Assembly (NCBI RefSeq): GCF_003852315.1
Contig: NZ_CP027762.1
Location: 6,429,501 to 6,493,500, forward strand
Direction: 5' to 3'
DNA length: 64,000 bases
Source: Pseudomonas sp. LBUM920
Lineage (GTDB): Bacteria > Pseudomonadota > Gammaproteobacteria > Pseudomonadales > Pseudomonadaceae
Numbering within the stretch: the stretch's first letter is position 1; every line of letters begins with the position of its first letter. Both the position numbers and the translations under genes were made by a program. This document shows positions 11,101-19,430 of this stretch, in pieces. Below the pieces are notes generated by a model, which saw only the letters and a list, made by a program, of their open reading frames with translations, ran no database searches and was not told the DNA's origin.

Positions 11101-12737
11101 ACGTACCGATCGCCCAGCTCAAATCACTGAATATCCTCGATACCGTGCCGACGTATCAGGAAGCCATGCTGGGCTACCTGCAAGACCAGATGGTCCTGGC
11201 GCGAAGTGCCACCGCCGAACAGATGATCCGCTTTCGAGACGGGCTGCACACCGTTTCTGAATACCTGGACAAAGAGGACTTGCCCGACACCCCGATGGCC
11301 CTGGAAGACTGCCGTGCCGTCGACGCGTCGACCCAGGCCATGGTCGAGCGCATCGGTTACCTGCAATCACGTTTCAAGGAGGCCCGCACCCTGGGGGTCA
11401 AAGGCGCGGAACTGGTGCTGCGCCACGAACAGGTGCTGCCCAAGATAACCCTGGATGATCTCAAGGCCTTCCGCATCACCCTGTCGCGCTTCCTTTGCGT
11501 GAATGAAGCCGCCTCGGCCAGCAAAGACACCGCCCGCTCGGCGATCGCGCAGATGGTGGACCGGGCCGACCTGGCGGTGCAGAGCCTGTGCGAGGCTTTG
11601 CAGCCAGACAATCTGGCCACGCTGGATGAACAAATCGAAGTCCTCGACAGCCTGGTAGACCAGTTCACTGGCCTGGATCAAAGCCTGGCCGATTTGCCGG
11701 CCGATTTTCCACTGGACGTACACCGCCCGGCCCTGCAGACCTTGCAGCAGCTCACCGATGAATTCGCCCAACGGGCGATCAAGCAAATGACCACGCTGCT
11801 GCGCGAGCGTAAGGCCCTGGAGTCGGCGATTGCCGGCCCTTCGACGCCTGTGCCCAGACCGCAGAAAAAGGTGATCAAGACCCGCTTCCAGGGCATCGTG
11901 GTCGGCGAAGAACGCCCGCTACAAGCGGGAGAACCGACCCCGTTGGTGGAGGTCAAGCAAGCACTGACCGGCAAGGTGATTGCCCTGTTTCATAAAAAGG
12001 ACGGGGTATGGGTTGAGCGTGAGCGTGCGGTGGCGCGGCCCACTGCGCGGGCGCAGTCGCGAAACGTGGCCGCCAGCATCGCCAGTGCCCAGGCGCTGCT
12101 CGACGATGTCGAACAGTTCATCACGCGCACCCAGCGCCTGGCCGGCGAGGCAAGACGCCTGCCCGTGGAAATCGAAGAGCGTTTTCACCGCCGCGCCGCG
12201 CAGCTGGCGCAGGCCGGCGAGGATATTGAGGAGGCATTGACCGCCAGCAACGTGACCGAAAGCGGCTCACCGTCGGCCGCCTTGATCAACCGCAGCCTCG
12301 ATGCCGCGATCAAACGCCTCTACACCGAGGGCCTGCGCACCCGGCTCGACATGCTCAAGCAGCGCCCACCGACCGCGGCCCATGTCGAACTGCTGTACCG
12401 CGAACACGAGATCATCATCAAACCGCTGCCAGGCCCACGCAGCAAGCTTTCCGGGCGCCACAAGGGCTATTTGAAGGAGTACGAAATCCTCGACGCCAAG
12501 CACTCGAATGCGCTGTGGTACGCCCACTTTCACTACAAGGAGCTGGCGAGCCCCGAGGAGGCTTACACCGCCGCGCACCTCAAGACCCAATCGCAGCGGC
12601 GCCTGGGCGGCAAGTATGAAGCGCTGGCCAAGGCCGATGACCGCGACAACATCGCGGTGTACCGCAGTGAGATCGGGCCGTTGCTGGCGCGGTCACTGTT
12701 CTTCAAGACTGCCGCCTTGCCGGTGCCCCGGCGCTGA
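8145..12737 (+). CDS. Very large dermonecrotic-toxin-domain-like protein (DUF6543-type), putative toxin/effector
   Basis: A 1530-aa protein of the kind annotated in pseudomonads as dermonecrotic toxin domain-containing. The N-terminal about 600 residues match my recollection of that N-terminal domain. Residues about 703-778 hold two hydrophobic segments that could insert in a membrane, followed by a proline-rich linker (about 780-792). A small conserved module with YPKGQAWYVPV follows near residue 865. Then comes a long, mostly helical charged region (about 920-1260), and a C-terminal domain with LWYAHFHY near residue 1456. No signal peptide is seen. ATG 8145 sits five bases after AAGGAG and is preferred to GTG 8139. 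No secretion or immunity gene is adjacent. The catalytic activity is unknown. Confidence 0.6.
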   Translation: MKDLVPTENSGLVAQLATGPSLREVACTTLRAALRELYPELDINPDLAIVNAPQWLELGGDIIPAKPATDTLTGALTRSAISRVAVTYLDSEHYLAYPSGNGPDVHLPVRIDAIGRLINELAPLLFVAFQEQQIDFWNQSAGTNGPRWRIFAQSLREVWNVQEVHGWDADDCAVARAVFHYPEFIERQPHDPYATRAYLVDIDAQDSSGTQHISVMAMAVLIARHGEQTVILSYSIDTGYAKFASLETFGQALLPYIADLPGKTLNWRLLEPDGNFFEHQAFSLIGLQIEAMGDLDLADAAPKSLLPTRTVGVQGVELALLDQSRIGSARRALPAWLLQASETDQSAYGRYMMDLAALSLQSKGKTFMDELPTLTDFTRTALRTALIKDHPQASRLDLDRVTITITSQVVWGTVALPGQTQTLTLSLVELALQNLVALPLGNKTVSYQDASPTPAWMTADYLEQLITQADIGKHYPERVSTLLLDNHEQALRRQHLYAGQLRLQLPLLALQYKIRGLFNVDEQGYRYAHAVMASNAQHRRLDGITVVIRPLALRPKWRASGTTDSVDNMFLIGPQDPANGPCLLYRPLANEPLMQFPSQANLLYAIKQDTPLRQSVLAWLPDAVRPDYAQFVFPGSLPSPWVLPTLLSEPLSSMVMSGPIEFGTQALGADSLAVLYNANARALVTLADRQSVSNAEARWESFKHAGWIVLNAALPFMGRTAGAAAWIWQLMDDLQQVIEARESGDQTAGVSAAVDFFLTLGMALALHISLQHAPARAPEKSPPPAPPLPAKPSIIQHPTLDTAHLPTEHEINLHTRGALTRSRNSLDATLDSFSLAKPEGLGEIITQPGPHLHLYPKGQAWYVPVAQRWFEVALDENDTVMIIDPKAPNREGPALIGNRLGQWFVDTRLRLRGGGMRSRRQKGQRLRPPKIRELREQLAAFDTQVDRRRQDMMGLQQAIDNAPPADRANARTTYLTHVSRRLEELDVPIAQLKSLNILDTVPTYQEAMLGYLQDQMVLARSATAEQMIRFRDGLHTVSEYLDKEDLPDTPMALEDCRAVDASTQAMVERIGYLQSRFKEARTLGVKGAELVLRHEQVLPKITLDDLKAFRITLSRFLCVNEAASASKDTARSAIAQMVDRADLAVQSLCEALQPDNLATLDEQIEVLDSLVDQFTGLDQSLADLPADFPLDVHRPALQTLQQLTDEFAQRAIKQMTTLLRERKALESAIAGPSTPVPRPQKKVIKTRFQGIVVGEERPLQAGEPTPLVEVKQALTGKVIALFHKKDGVWVERERAVARPTARAQSRNVAASIASAQALLDDVEQFITRTQRLAGEARRLPVEIEERFHRRAAQLAQAGEDIEEALTASNVTESGSPSAALINRSLDAAIKRLYTEGLRTRLDMLKQRPPTAAHVELLYREHEIIIKPLPGPRSKLSGRHKGYLKEYEILDAKHSNALWYAHFHYKELASPEEAYTAAHLKTQSQRRLGGKYEALAKADDRDNIAVYRSEIGPLLARSLFFKTAALPVPRR

Positions 12738-14285
12738 AGGCGGCGGCTGGCAACCCCAGGCGCGGTACAACCGTCCAAGCGCCTGCGCGATGCTCGCCGG
12801 CGGCACGGCGGCAAACCCCAAGACCAGCCCGGCGCGCTGGTCGGCAGGTGTGCTGGAGTCCGGCAGCCAATAGGCGCTCAAGCCATTGACCTCGACCCCC
12901 ACGGCGTGGGCCTGCGCCACCAGTTGCTGTTCGCGGGCGAGGCTGTCCACTCGCACCGTGAGGTGCAAGCCTGCCGCGACAGTGGGCAGGCTGCTCACGC
13001 CCTGCAGCTGACCGGGCCAGCCGCTCAACAGCGCGTCACGTCGGCTCAGCGCGGCGCGTCGCATACGCCGGATATGCCGCTGAAAGTGCCCCGCCGCCAT
13101 AAACTCCGCCATCACCGCCTGGGTACTGACCTCCGAGTGGCGCATGTCGACCGCACGGCGCCGCGCAAACGCATCCACCAGGGCCGGCGGCAACACCAGG
13201 TAACCCAGACGCAACGCGGGAAACGCCACTTTGCCGAATGTGCCCACATACAGCACCCGCCCCGTGCGATCCAGCGCGGCCAAGGGCGACAAGGGTGCGC
13301 CGCTGTAACGGTACTCGCCGTCGTAGTCATCCTCGATGATCCAACCGCCCGTGCGCTCGGCCCAGGCCAGCAGTTCAAGGCGGCGGGCCAGGCTCATGAC
13401 CACGCCCAACGGGTACTGGTGGGAGGGGGTGACATACGCCACGCGACAATCGCTCAGGGTATTGAGCACCTGGCAGTCAATGCCCTCGCCGTCCACGGGT
13501 ACGCCGTGCAGGTGCCCACCGGCCAGGGCAAACGCGTGACCGGCGGCGCGGTAGCCCGGATTTTCTACCGCCACGCCATCGCCCGGCTCTACCAGCAACT
13601 GTGCACAAAGGCTGATCGCCTGCTGCGCGCCGCAGGTGATCACAATTTGCTCAGCCGCACATTGCATGCCCCTTGAACTGCGCAAATAAGCGGCAATCAG
13701 ACCGCGCAGGCGCGCGTCACCCGCCGGGTCGCCGTAGCACAGCTGCTCCAGGTCGGGTTTGCGCCAAAAAGCCCCATTCAGCTTGGCCCAGACCTCAAAC
13801 GGGAACAGGTCAAAGGCAGGCACACCCACGCGAAATGCCCGTGGCGGCCCCGACTGAGGCTGAGACAGATGGTTGGCTTTTACCCGCGCCAGGCTGGTGC
13901 TGTGGATAACTTCATGGTCCAGATCTTCCGGCAAATCCGCCCATTTTGTGGATAAGGCTGGGGATAAGCCTGTTGAAAACCCTGTGGATACTTTTGTGGA
14001 TAATTTTTTCGCTGTCGGCAACTGAGCAACATAGGTGCCGTCGCCAACACGGCTTTCGATAAACCCCTCTGCATACAGCTGGTCATAGGCGCGCACCACA
14101 CTGTTGCGGGAAATCGACAACGCCGCCGCCAGGTCACGTGTGGGAGGCAACCGCGTTCCGCTGACCAGTCGCCCGTCCAACACGCGCTGGCGCAGGGCGT
14201 CATACAGCTGGCGCGTCAAACCCAGGCGGCGATCCAGCTCGATCCCAGCGGGGTTGAAAGACAGCGGCGGTGTAATAGGCGACAT
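12693..14285 (-). CDS. MocR-type regulator (GntR helix-turn-helix fused to aminotransferase-like domain)
   Basis: A 530-aa PLP-dependent transcription factor. Residues about 15-85 form a GntR winged helix (TRLPPTRDLAAALSISRNSV). A linker of repeated xxST units covers about 90-120. Then comes a type I aminotransferase fold with the cofactor Asp in DDYDGEY and the PLP lysine in GTFGKVAFPALRLGY. MocR proteins usually control vitamin B6 or amino-acid genes and often act on a divergent neighbour, here the PaiB-like gene 87 bases away. Its 3' end overlaps the convergent toxin-like gene by 45 bases. The linker DNA contains a cluster of DnaA-box-like nonamers. Confidence 0.9.
   Translation of the reverse strand: MSPITPPLSFNPAGIELDRRLGLTRQLYDALRQRVLDGRLVSGTRLPPTRDLAAALSISRNSVVRAYDQLYAEGFIESRVGDGTYVAQLPTAKKLSTKVSTGFSTGLSPALSTKWADLPEDLDHEVIHSTSLARVKANHLSQPQSGPPRAFRVGVPAFDLFPFEVWAKLNGAFWRKPDLEQLCYGDPAGDARLRGLIAAYLRSSRGMQCAAEQIVITCGAQQAISLCAQLLVEPGDGVAVENPGYRAAGHAFALAGGHLHGVPVDGEGIDCQVLNTLSDCRVAYVTPSHQYPLGVVMSLARRLELLAWAERTGGWIIEDDYDGEYRYSGAPLSPLAALDRTGRVLYVGTFGKVAFPALRLGYLVLPPALVDAFARRRAVDMRHSEVSTQAVMAEFMAAGHFQRHIRRMRRAALSRRDALLSGWPGQLQGVSSLPTVAAGLHLTVRVDSLAREQQLVAQAHAVGVEVNGLSAYWLPDSSTPADQRAGLVLGFAAVPPASIAQALGRLYRAWGCQPPPSAPGHRQGGSLEEQ
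13901..14003 (-). repeat. Cluster of TTATCCACA nonamers inside the MocR gene
   Basis: Three perfect copies of the DnaA-box consensus nonamer (13901-13909, 13947-13955, 13995-14003), plus one GTATCCACA (13983-13991) and one TTATCCCCA near 13960, all in the same orientation and next to a T-rich tract. They lie in and around the linker codons of the MocR gene. No origin function is implied by the gene context. Confidence 0.75.
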
Positions 14286-14372
14286 ATTGGACCTATGAAA
14301 TTGGTGCCAGTTGGCTCTTACAACAGACCAATAGCCTGCCTAGGATGCAGGCATTCGCCAAGGAATATTTCC

Positions 14373-15011
14373 ATGTACACACCCCGCGCCTTTGCCCTCG
14401 ACGATTTGCCCGAACTGCAGCAACTGATCCAGCACACTCGCCTGGCGCAGCTGGTGACCTTTGGCGAGCAGGGCCTGCAGGCCAGTCACCTGCCGCTGCT
14501 GCTCAACCCCGATCAAGGCCCGAACGGTACGCTTTACGGGCACATGGCCAAGGCCAACCCCCAGTGGCGCGACCTGCAAAATGGCAGTGAAGCCCTGGTG
14601 ATCTTTGCCGGCGCCGACGCCTACATCAGCCCGGCGTTTTACCCGGCCAAGGCCGAGCACGGCAAAGTGGTGCCCACCTGGAATTACATCGCCGTGCATG
14701 CGTACGGCAAGGCCGAGGTATTTACCGATGCCGAGCGCTTGCTGGCGGTGGTCACGGCGCTGACCGATCGCCACGAAGGCAACCGCGCCCAGCCCTGGAG
14801 CGTCAGCGATGCCCCCGCCGACTACATTGACGGCATGCTCAAGGCCATCGTCGGTTTCGCCCTGCCCATTGAGCGCCTGATCGGCAAACGCAAACTCAGC
14901 CAGAACCGCAACCAGGCCGACATCAACGGCGTGCGCGAGGGCTTGGCCGCCAGCATTGATGTGCGCGATCAGACGCTCGCGCGCTTTATCCCTCAAGGAG
15001 GCACAGAATGA
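14373..15011 (+). CDS. PaiB-like FMN-binding negative regulator family protein
   Basis: A 212-aa protein of the PaiB/FMN-binding split-barrel family, recognised by the N-terminal YTPRAFALDDLPELQQLI pattern, the central VPTWNYIAVHAYG stretch and the C-terminal KLSQNRNQAD motif. In Bacillus PaiB is linked to repression of sporulation and protease genes. In Gram-negative bacteria the role is unclear and may be flavin- or haem-linked. ATG 14373 follows AAGGAA at the right distance. It overlaps the next acetyltransferase gene by four bases, echoing the paiA (acetyltransferase)-paiB pairing, and is divergent from a MocR regulator that may control it. Confidence 0.85.
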   Translation: MYTPRAFALDDLPELQQLIQHTRLAQLVTFGEQGLQASHLPLLLNPDQGPNGTLYGHMAKANPQWRDLQNGSEALVIFAGADAYISPAFYPAKAEHGKVVPTWNYIAVHAYGKAEVFTDAERLLAVVTALTDRHEGNRAQPWSVSDAPADYIDGMLKAIVGFALPIERLIGKRKLSQNRNQADINGVREGLAASIDVRDQTLARFIPQGGTE

Positions 15012-15454
15012 GCCAGATCGATATCCGCCCCGTCACCGCAGCCGACCATGCCGCCTGGCTGCCACTGTGGCAGGCGTACTTGAAGTTTTACGAAACCCAA
15101 TTGCCCGACGCCGTCAGCCAAAGCACCTGGCAGCGCCTGATCGATGCCAGTGAGCCGACCCATTCCGCCCTGGCCTGGCAGGACGGCAAGGCGGTGGGCA
15201 TGGTCAACTTCATCTACCACCGCTCCAACTGGAGCATCGAAAATTCCTGCTACCTGCAGGACCTGCTGGTGGAGCCGGCCCAACGTGGCAGCGGCGTGGG
15301 TCGCAAGCTGATCGAGTTTGTCTACGCCACCGCCAAGACCGACGGTTGCTGCAAGGTCCATTGGTTGACCCACGAGAGCAATGCCACCGCGATTCAACTC
15401 TACGAACGTATTGCCGAACGTCCTGGCTTTATCCAATTTCGCAAAGGTCTTTAA
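15008..15454 (+). CDS. GNAT-family N-acetyltransferase
   Basis: A 148-aa single-domain GNAT enzyme that transfers acetyl from acetyl-CoA to an unknown amine. The acetyl-CoA-binding loop is seen as AQRGSGVGRKLIEF near residue 93, and a conserved late NATAIQLYER motif precedes the last strand. It starts inside the stop of the PaiB-like gene (ATGA), with AGGAGG just upstream, so the two are co-translated. PaiA, the usual partner of PaiB, is a polyamine acetyltransferase, which makes a polyamine substrate possible but unproven here. Confidence 0.88.
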   Translation: MSQIDIRPVTAADHAAWLPLWQAYLKFYETQLPDAVSQSTWQRLIDASEPTHSALAWQDGKAVGMVNFIYHRSNWSIENSCYLQDLLVEPAQRGSGVGRKLIEFVYATAKTDGCCKVHWLTHESNATAIQLYERIAERPGFIQFRKGL

Positions 15455-15464
15455 GGAAATCCGC

Positions 15465-16136
15465 ATGCCTATCTCACCCGCCGACTGGAAAGGCGTTCCC
15501 GCGCCCACCGTTCAAGTACTCGAAGGGCGTTTCATCCGCCTGGAAAAACTCGACCCCGCGCGTCATGGCGATGGCCTGTTCCAGGCCCTTGAAGGCCCTG
15601 GCGCCGATCCGAAGCTCTGGGACTATTTACCTTATGGCCCCTTCCCCGAGCGCGCCGCGTTTGATGCCTGGCTCAACAACCATGCCCAGCACGGCGACCC
15701 GTACTTCTTCAGCGTGATCGACCGCCAGAGCGGCGAGGTACAGGGCATCCTCAGCCTGATGTCCATCGTCCCGGCCCAGGGCCGCATCGAGATCGGCCAC
15801 GTGACCTTCGGCGCGCCGATGCAACGCTCGCCCAAAAGCACCGAAGCGGTGTACCTGCTGGCCAATCACGCTTTTGAGCAGGGCTACCGTCGCCTGGAAT
15901 GGAAGTGCAACAACGCCAATGCCCGTTCCAAATACGCGGCGCAGCGCTTGGGCTTCAGCTTTGAAGGCGTGTTCCGCCAGCACATGGTGGTCAAGGGGCA
16001 GAACCGCGATACGGCGTGGTATTCGATCCTGGATTCGGAATGGCCAACCCTTGGAGCAGGGTTTGAAGCGTGGCTGTCCGAGGCGAACCAGCAGGGTTCT
16101 GGCCAACTGAAAACACTGGCCGAGTGCCGGGCCTGA
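15465..16136 (+). CDS. GNAT-family N-acetyltransferase (RimJ/RimL-like)
   Basis: A 223-aa acetyltransferase of the RimJ/RimL type, with the N-terminal region L-E-G-RFIRLEKLDPARH, a central GYRRLEWKCNNANARS stretch and the RLGFSFEGVFRQHMVVKG segment typical of the group. The gene follows the previous acetyltransferase by 10 bases with its own TAAGGAAA ribosome site at 15452-15459, so a three-gene operon with the PaiB-like gene is likely. The substrate is unknown: members of this group modify protein N-termini, small amines or antibiotics. Confidence 0.87.
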   Translation: MPISPADWKGVPAPTVQVLEGRFIRLEKLDPARHGDGLFQALEGPGADPKLWDYLPYGPFPERAAFDAWLNNHAQHGDPYFFSVIDRQSGEVQGILSLMSIVPAQGRIEIGHVTFGAPMQRSPKSTEAVYLLANHAFEQGYRRLEWKCNNANARSKYAAQRLGFSFEGVFRQHMVVKGQNRDTAWYSILDSEWPTLGAGFEAWLSEANQQGSGQLKTLAECRA

Positions 16137-16161
16137 TTCTGAGCCACAACACACAACCAAT

Positions 16162-16249
16162 GTAGGCGCGAGCTTGCTGGCGAAGACGGTAGACCAGTCA
16201 ACACCTGCAATACCTGACACACCGCTTTCGCCAGCAAGCCCGCGCCACA
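16162..16249. repeat. REP/REPIN-type inverted repeat pair
   Basis: Two oppositely oriented arms, GGCGCGAGCTTGCTGGCGAA at 16165-16184 and its near-complement at 16222-16246, separated by about 35 bases. This is the fluorescens-group REP doublet layout. It lies in the gap between the acetyltransferase operon and the autotransporter gene. Confidence 0.85.
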
Positions 16250-16350
16250 GTTGATCTGCAGCGGGCCCACTGCTGTCATCTCCCCGACACATTCCTGCAA
16301 TCACCCTTCGCTATACAGGTCGACTCGTTTCCATAACAAGGTCGTCCGCC

Positions 16351-19320
16351 ATGCCCCCGTCGCCCCACCGCCTCGCACTCGCCATCACGTTATTGGCCAG
16401 CAGCCTCGCTGAAGCGGCGCCTGCGCCGACCAAAACCGTGCAGATCGACACGCCCACCACCGCGGGGCAAACCCTGACCGGCAACGATTCGTTGACCACC
16501 ACTGCGCCGGGCAGCATCACCACCTCCGGCGTGGCCGTCACGCTCAAGGATGGCACCAGCGGGGCGGGCGTGGTGATCACCAACGCGGGCAAGCTGGTCT
16601 CAACCGGCGGGCGCGCAATCGACAGTTCGGGCACGCTCACCGGGGCGCGCAACTACAGCGTCTACAACCTCGCGGGCGGTGTAATCCAGGGCGCCAATGA
16701 CGCGCTGCGCATCAACAGCAACTTTGCCAGCGGCCGTTTGTTGATCGACAACAGCGGCACCCTTCGCTCGGCCACCGGCCAAGGGCTGGACCTGGATGCG
16801 ATCCGCAGCACCAACGTGACGACCACGATCATCAACCGCGCCGGTGGGTTGATTCGTGGCGATGCCAGTGACGGCATGAAGACCGGCGCCAATGCAAACA
16901 TTACCAACTATGGCGAGATCTCCACCGGCGACACGTTCTCGCGCGATGACAAATTCGACGGCGTCGATATCGATTCCGCCACCGGTGTGACGGTGACCAA
17001 CTACGGCCTGATTTCTGGCGGTCGCCATGGCATCACCACCGACCTGGGTGCGTCGCTGACCAACTACGGCACGGTGATTGGCCGCAACGGCTCGGGCTTT
17101 GGCTCCGACGGCGACGGCACGGTGATCAACCACGGCACCATCACCGGCGCCTTCTCCGGGTTGCAGCCGGACGGCGACGGCGATGGCGTGGACATCGACA
17201 AAATCGCGCATATCGAAAACTACGGCATCATCCAGGGCATCGGTGCCGGCGGTGTCGACAAAAATGGTTTTGCCAACGGCAGCGAAGGCATCGCCCTGGG
17301 CGGCGGTTATGTGTACAACGCCAAGGGTGCGCTGGTCAGCGGCGCCAACAACGCGATCCTGGTGGACGACGGTAGCGACGGCCCGGGCGTTGCCGCGACC
17401 ACACTGGAAAACCACGGCGTCATTCAGGGTCTGAATGGCTTTGGCGTGAAGTTTGTCGGCAACTTTGCCGACACCGTGATCAACGGCGGCACCATCAGCG
17501 GCAGCAATGGCCTGGCTGTGGATCTGGGCGGCGGTGATGACACGCTGGTGTTGCTCAGTGGCAGCCGCTTTATCGGCCTGGTGGATGGCGGCGCCGGTTA
17601 TGACCGGCTGAGCCTGGATGATGCTGCAGGCGGCAGTTTCGGTAACAGCCGCAATTTTGAATGGCTGGCCGTGAAGCAAGGCACCTGGACCCTCACCGGC
17701 AGCGGCGATTTCAGCGACGGCGGCGAGATTTTCAGCGGTGCCAAACTGATCAACCAGGGCGGCATTGCCGGTAACGTGACAGTCGATGCCGGCGGCATCT
17801 ACGCCGGAGGTGGCTCAGTGGGCAGCCTGGTGGTCAACGGCACGCTGCAAACCAATACGGCGCTGGGCACCGCCACCATCGCCCGCGACCTGACCATGGA
17901 CAGCGGCTCGACCCTGGCCTATGGCGTGAATGCCGATGGCAGCAGCGCGCCGATCAAGGTCGGCGGCACGGCCAACCTCAATGGCGCGACCCTGGCAATC
18001 AACCCTGCCAGCGGCACGTATCCATGGCAGAGCCATTACACCGTGCTGCAAGCCGGCAGCATCAAGGGGCAATTCGGTACCGTCACCAGCGACTATGCAT
18101 TCCTCACGCCGAGCCTGGATTACAGCCCTACCCAAGTCGGCCTGACGTACGCCCGTAACGACATTGCTTTCAATCAGTTCGCCACTACCGGCAACGGCGC
18201 CAGTGCGGCCAACAGCCTGGCAGGTCTGGGCACCCACAATCCGCTGTATAACGCCCTGCTCTCCACCACCACCGCCACCGCCGGTGCAGCCATCGAGCAA
18301 TTGGCCGGCAGCAGCACTGCCAACCTCACTGGCGCCACCCTCGGCGCCAGCGCCCAGGTAGGCAACAGCATGCTTGCGGCGATGCATCAATTGGGCGGCG
18401 GCGCGGGCTTGATGGTCGGGCTTGATCAGCGCGACACCCCAGTGCTCGCCGCCAGCGGCGTACCCAGCGATGCGCGCAACCTCAATGACCCGAACGCGCG
18501 TGGCCGCCTATGGCTGCAGGGCATCGGCAGCTACGGCAAGCTTGATGGCGAGCACGGCAGCAACGGCCTGACCCAACGCACCAAAGGCACAGTGCTTGGG
18601 GCCGATTGGGCGCTCGACAGCGACTGGCGCGTGGGTTTGCTGGGCGGTTATTCGAAGACCGACCTGGACACCACCGGCGTGGACGGCAGCGTCGACAGCT
18701 GGCACGCCGGCGTCTACGCCATGCGCCAGAGTGGGCCTCTGGCCTTGCGCCTGGGCGCGGCTTACAGCGGGCACCAGGGCGACAGTAAACGCACGGTGGC
18801 CTTCAACGGTTTCAACGACCGCCCCAAAGGCGACTATGACGCCAACAGCCAGCAGGCCTTTGCCGAACTCGGTTACGCCATGGGCAGCGGCCACCTGAGT
18901 GCCGAGCCATTCGCCAACCTCGGCTACCAGCGCTACCAGCGTGACAGCTACAACGAAAAAGGCGGTGCCGCCGCACTGCATGTCGACGGTCAGACCCAGG
19001 ACAATTTCAGCAGCACATTCGGTTTGCGTCTGGCGCACCTGAGCCAACTGGACAACGGCATCAGCCTCACGCCCCGTGTCAGCGCCGGCTGGAAGCACAC
19101 TTACGGCGATGTCGACAGCAGCACGCGCCAGGCTTTCCTGGCCGGCGGCACAGCGTTCAATGTCGAAGGCAGCGCCCTGGACCGCAACAGCCTGCTACTC
19201 GAAGCCGGGCTGGACGTAGGCTTGTCGGCGCGCCATAGCCTGGGCCTGGGCTACACCGGCGAGATCGGCAGCAACAGCCGCAATCACGCGTTGGTCGGCC
19301 AATGGCAGATGAGTTTTTAA
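16351..19320 (+). CDS. Autotransporter (type Va) with beta-helix passenger
   Basis: A 989-aa outer-membrane autotransporter. A signal peptide spans residues 1 to about 24 (ends SLAEA-AP). The passenger, about 25-600, is rich in short repeats such as NYG.I and N.GTI.G that form right-handed beta-helices. A linker and autochaperone-like region follow, and a C-terminal 12-strand barrel occupies about 715-989 and ends in the outer-membrane signature WQMSF. The passenger contains no recognised protease or lipase motif, so adhesion or aggregation is the best guess. The start ATG 16351 lacks a strong ribosome site but places the signal peptide correctly. A paralogous barrel gene follows 110 bases downstream. 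Confidence 0.9.
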   Translation: MPPSPHRLALAITLLASSLAEAAPAPTKTVQIDTPTTAGQTLTGNDSLTTTAPGSITTSGVAVTLKDGTSGAGVVITNAGKLVSTGGRAIDSSGTLTGARNYSVYNLAGGVIQGANDALRINSNFASGRLLIDNSGTLRSATGQGLDLDAIRSTNVTTTIINRAGGLIRGDASDGMKTGANANITNYGEISTGDTFSRDDKFDGVDIDSATGVTVTNYGLISGGRHGITTDLGASLTNYGTVIGRNGSGFGSDGDGTVINHGTITGAFSGLQPDGDGDGVDIDKIAHIENYGIIQGIGAGGVDKNGFANGSEGIALGGGYVYNAKGALVSGANNAILVDDGSDGPGVAATTLENHGVIQGLNGFGVKFVGNFADTVINGGTISGSNGLAVDLGGGDDTLVLLSGSRFIGLVDGGAGYDRLSLDDAAGGSFGNSRNFEWLAVKQGTWTLTGSGDFSDGGEIFSGAKLINQGGIAGNVTVDAGGIYAGGGSVGSLVVNGTLQTNTALGTATIARDLTMDSGSTLAYGVNADGSSAPIKVGGTANLNGATLAINPASGTYPWQSHYTVLQAGSIKGQFGTVTSDYAFLTPSLDYSPTQVGLTYARNDIAFNQFATTGNGASAANSLAGLGTHNPLYNALLSTTTATAGAAIEQLAGSSTANLTGATLGASAQVGNSMLAAMHQLGGGAGLMVGLDQRDTPVLAASGVPSDARNLNDPNARGRLWLQGIGSYGKLDGEHGSNGLTQRTKGTVLGADWALDSDWRVGLLGGYSKTDLDTTGVDGSVDSWHAGVYAMRQSGPLALRLGAAYSGHQGDSKRTVAFNGFNDRPKGDYDANSQQAFAELGYAMGSGHLSAEPFANLGYQRYQRDSYNEKGGAAALHVDGQTQDNFSSTFGLRLAHLSQLDNGISLTPRVSAGWKHTYGDVDSSTRQAFLAGGTAFNVEGSALDRNSLLLEAGLDVGLSARHSLGLGYTGEIGSNSRNHALVGQWQMSF

Positions 19321-19430
19321 TCGCTCAGCACTAAAGACAACTCCCGCGAATCAGGGGTCGGTAGCCTGACAGTTATCGCCCCGTCATCTCGCTAAATTTC
19401 CGGCCTCTTATTCCATGAGGCTGGATTTAC

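Noticed and set aside
13901..14003. Replication origin or plasmid origin
   Set aside because: The DnaA-box-like words are inside an intact gene, with no dnaA, dnaN, rep or par genes in the window.
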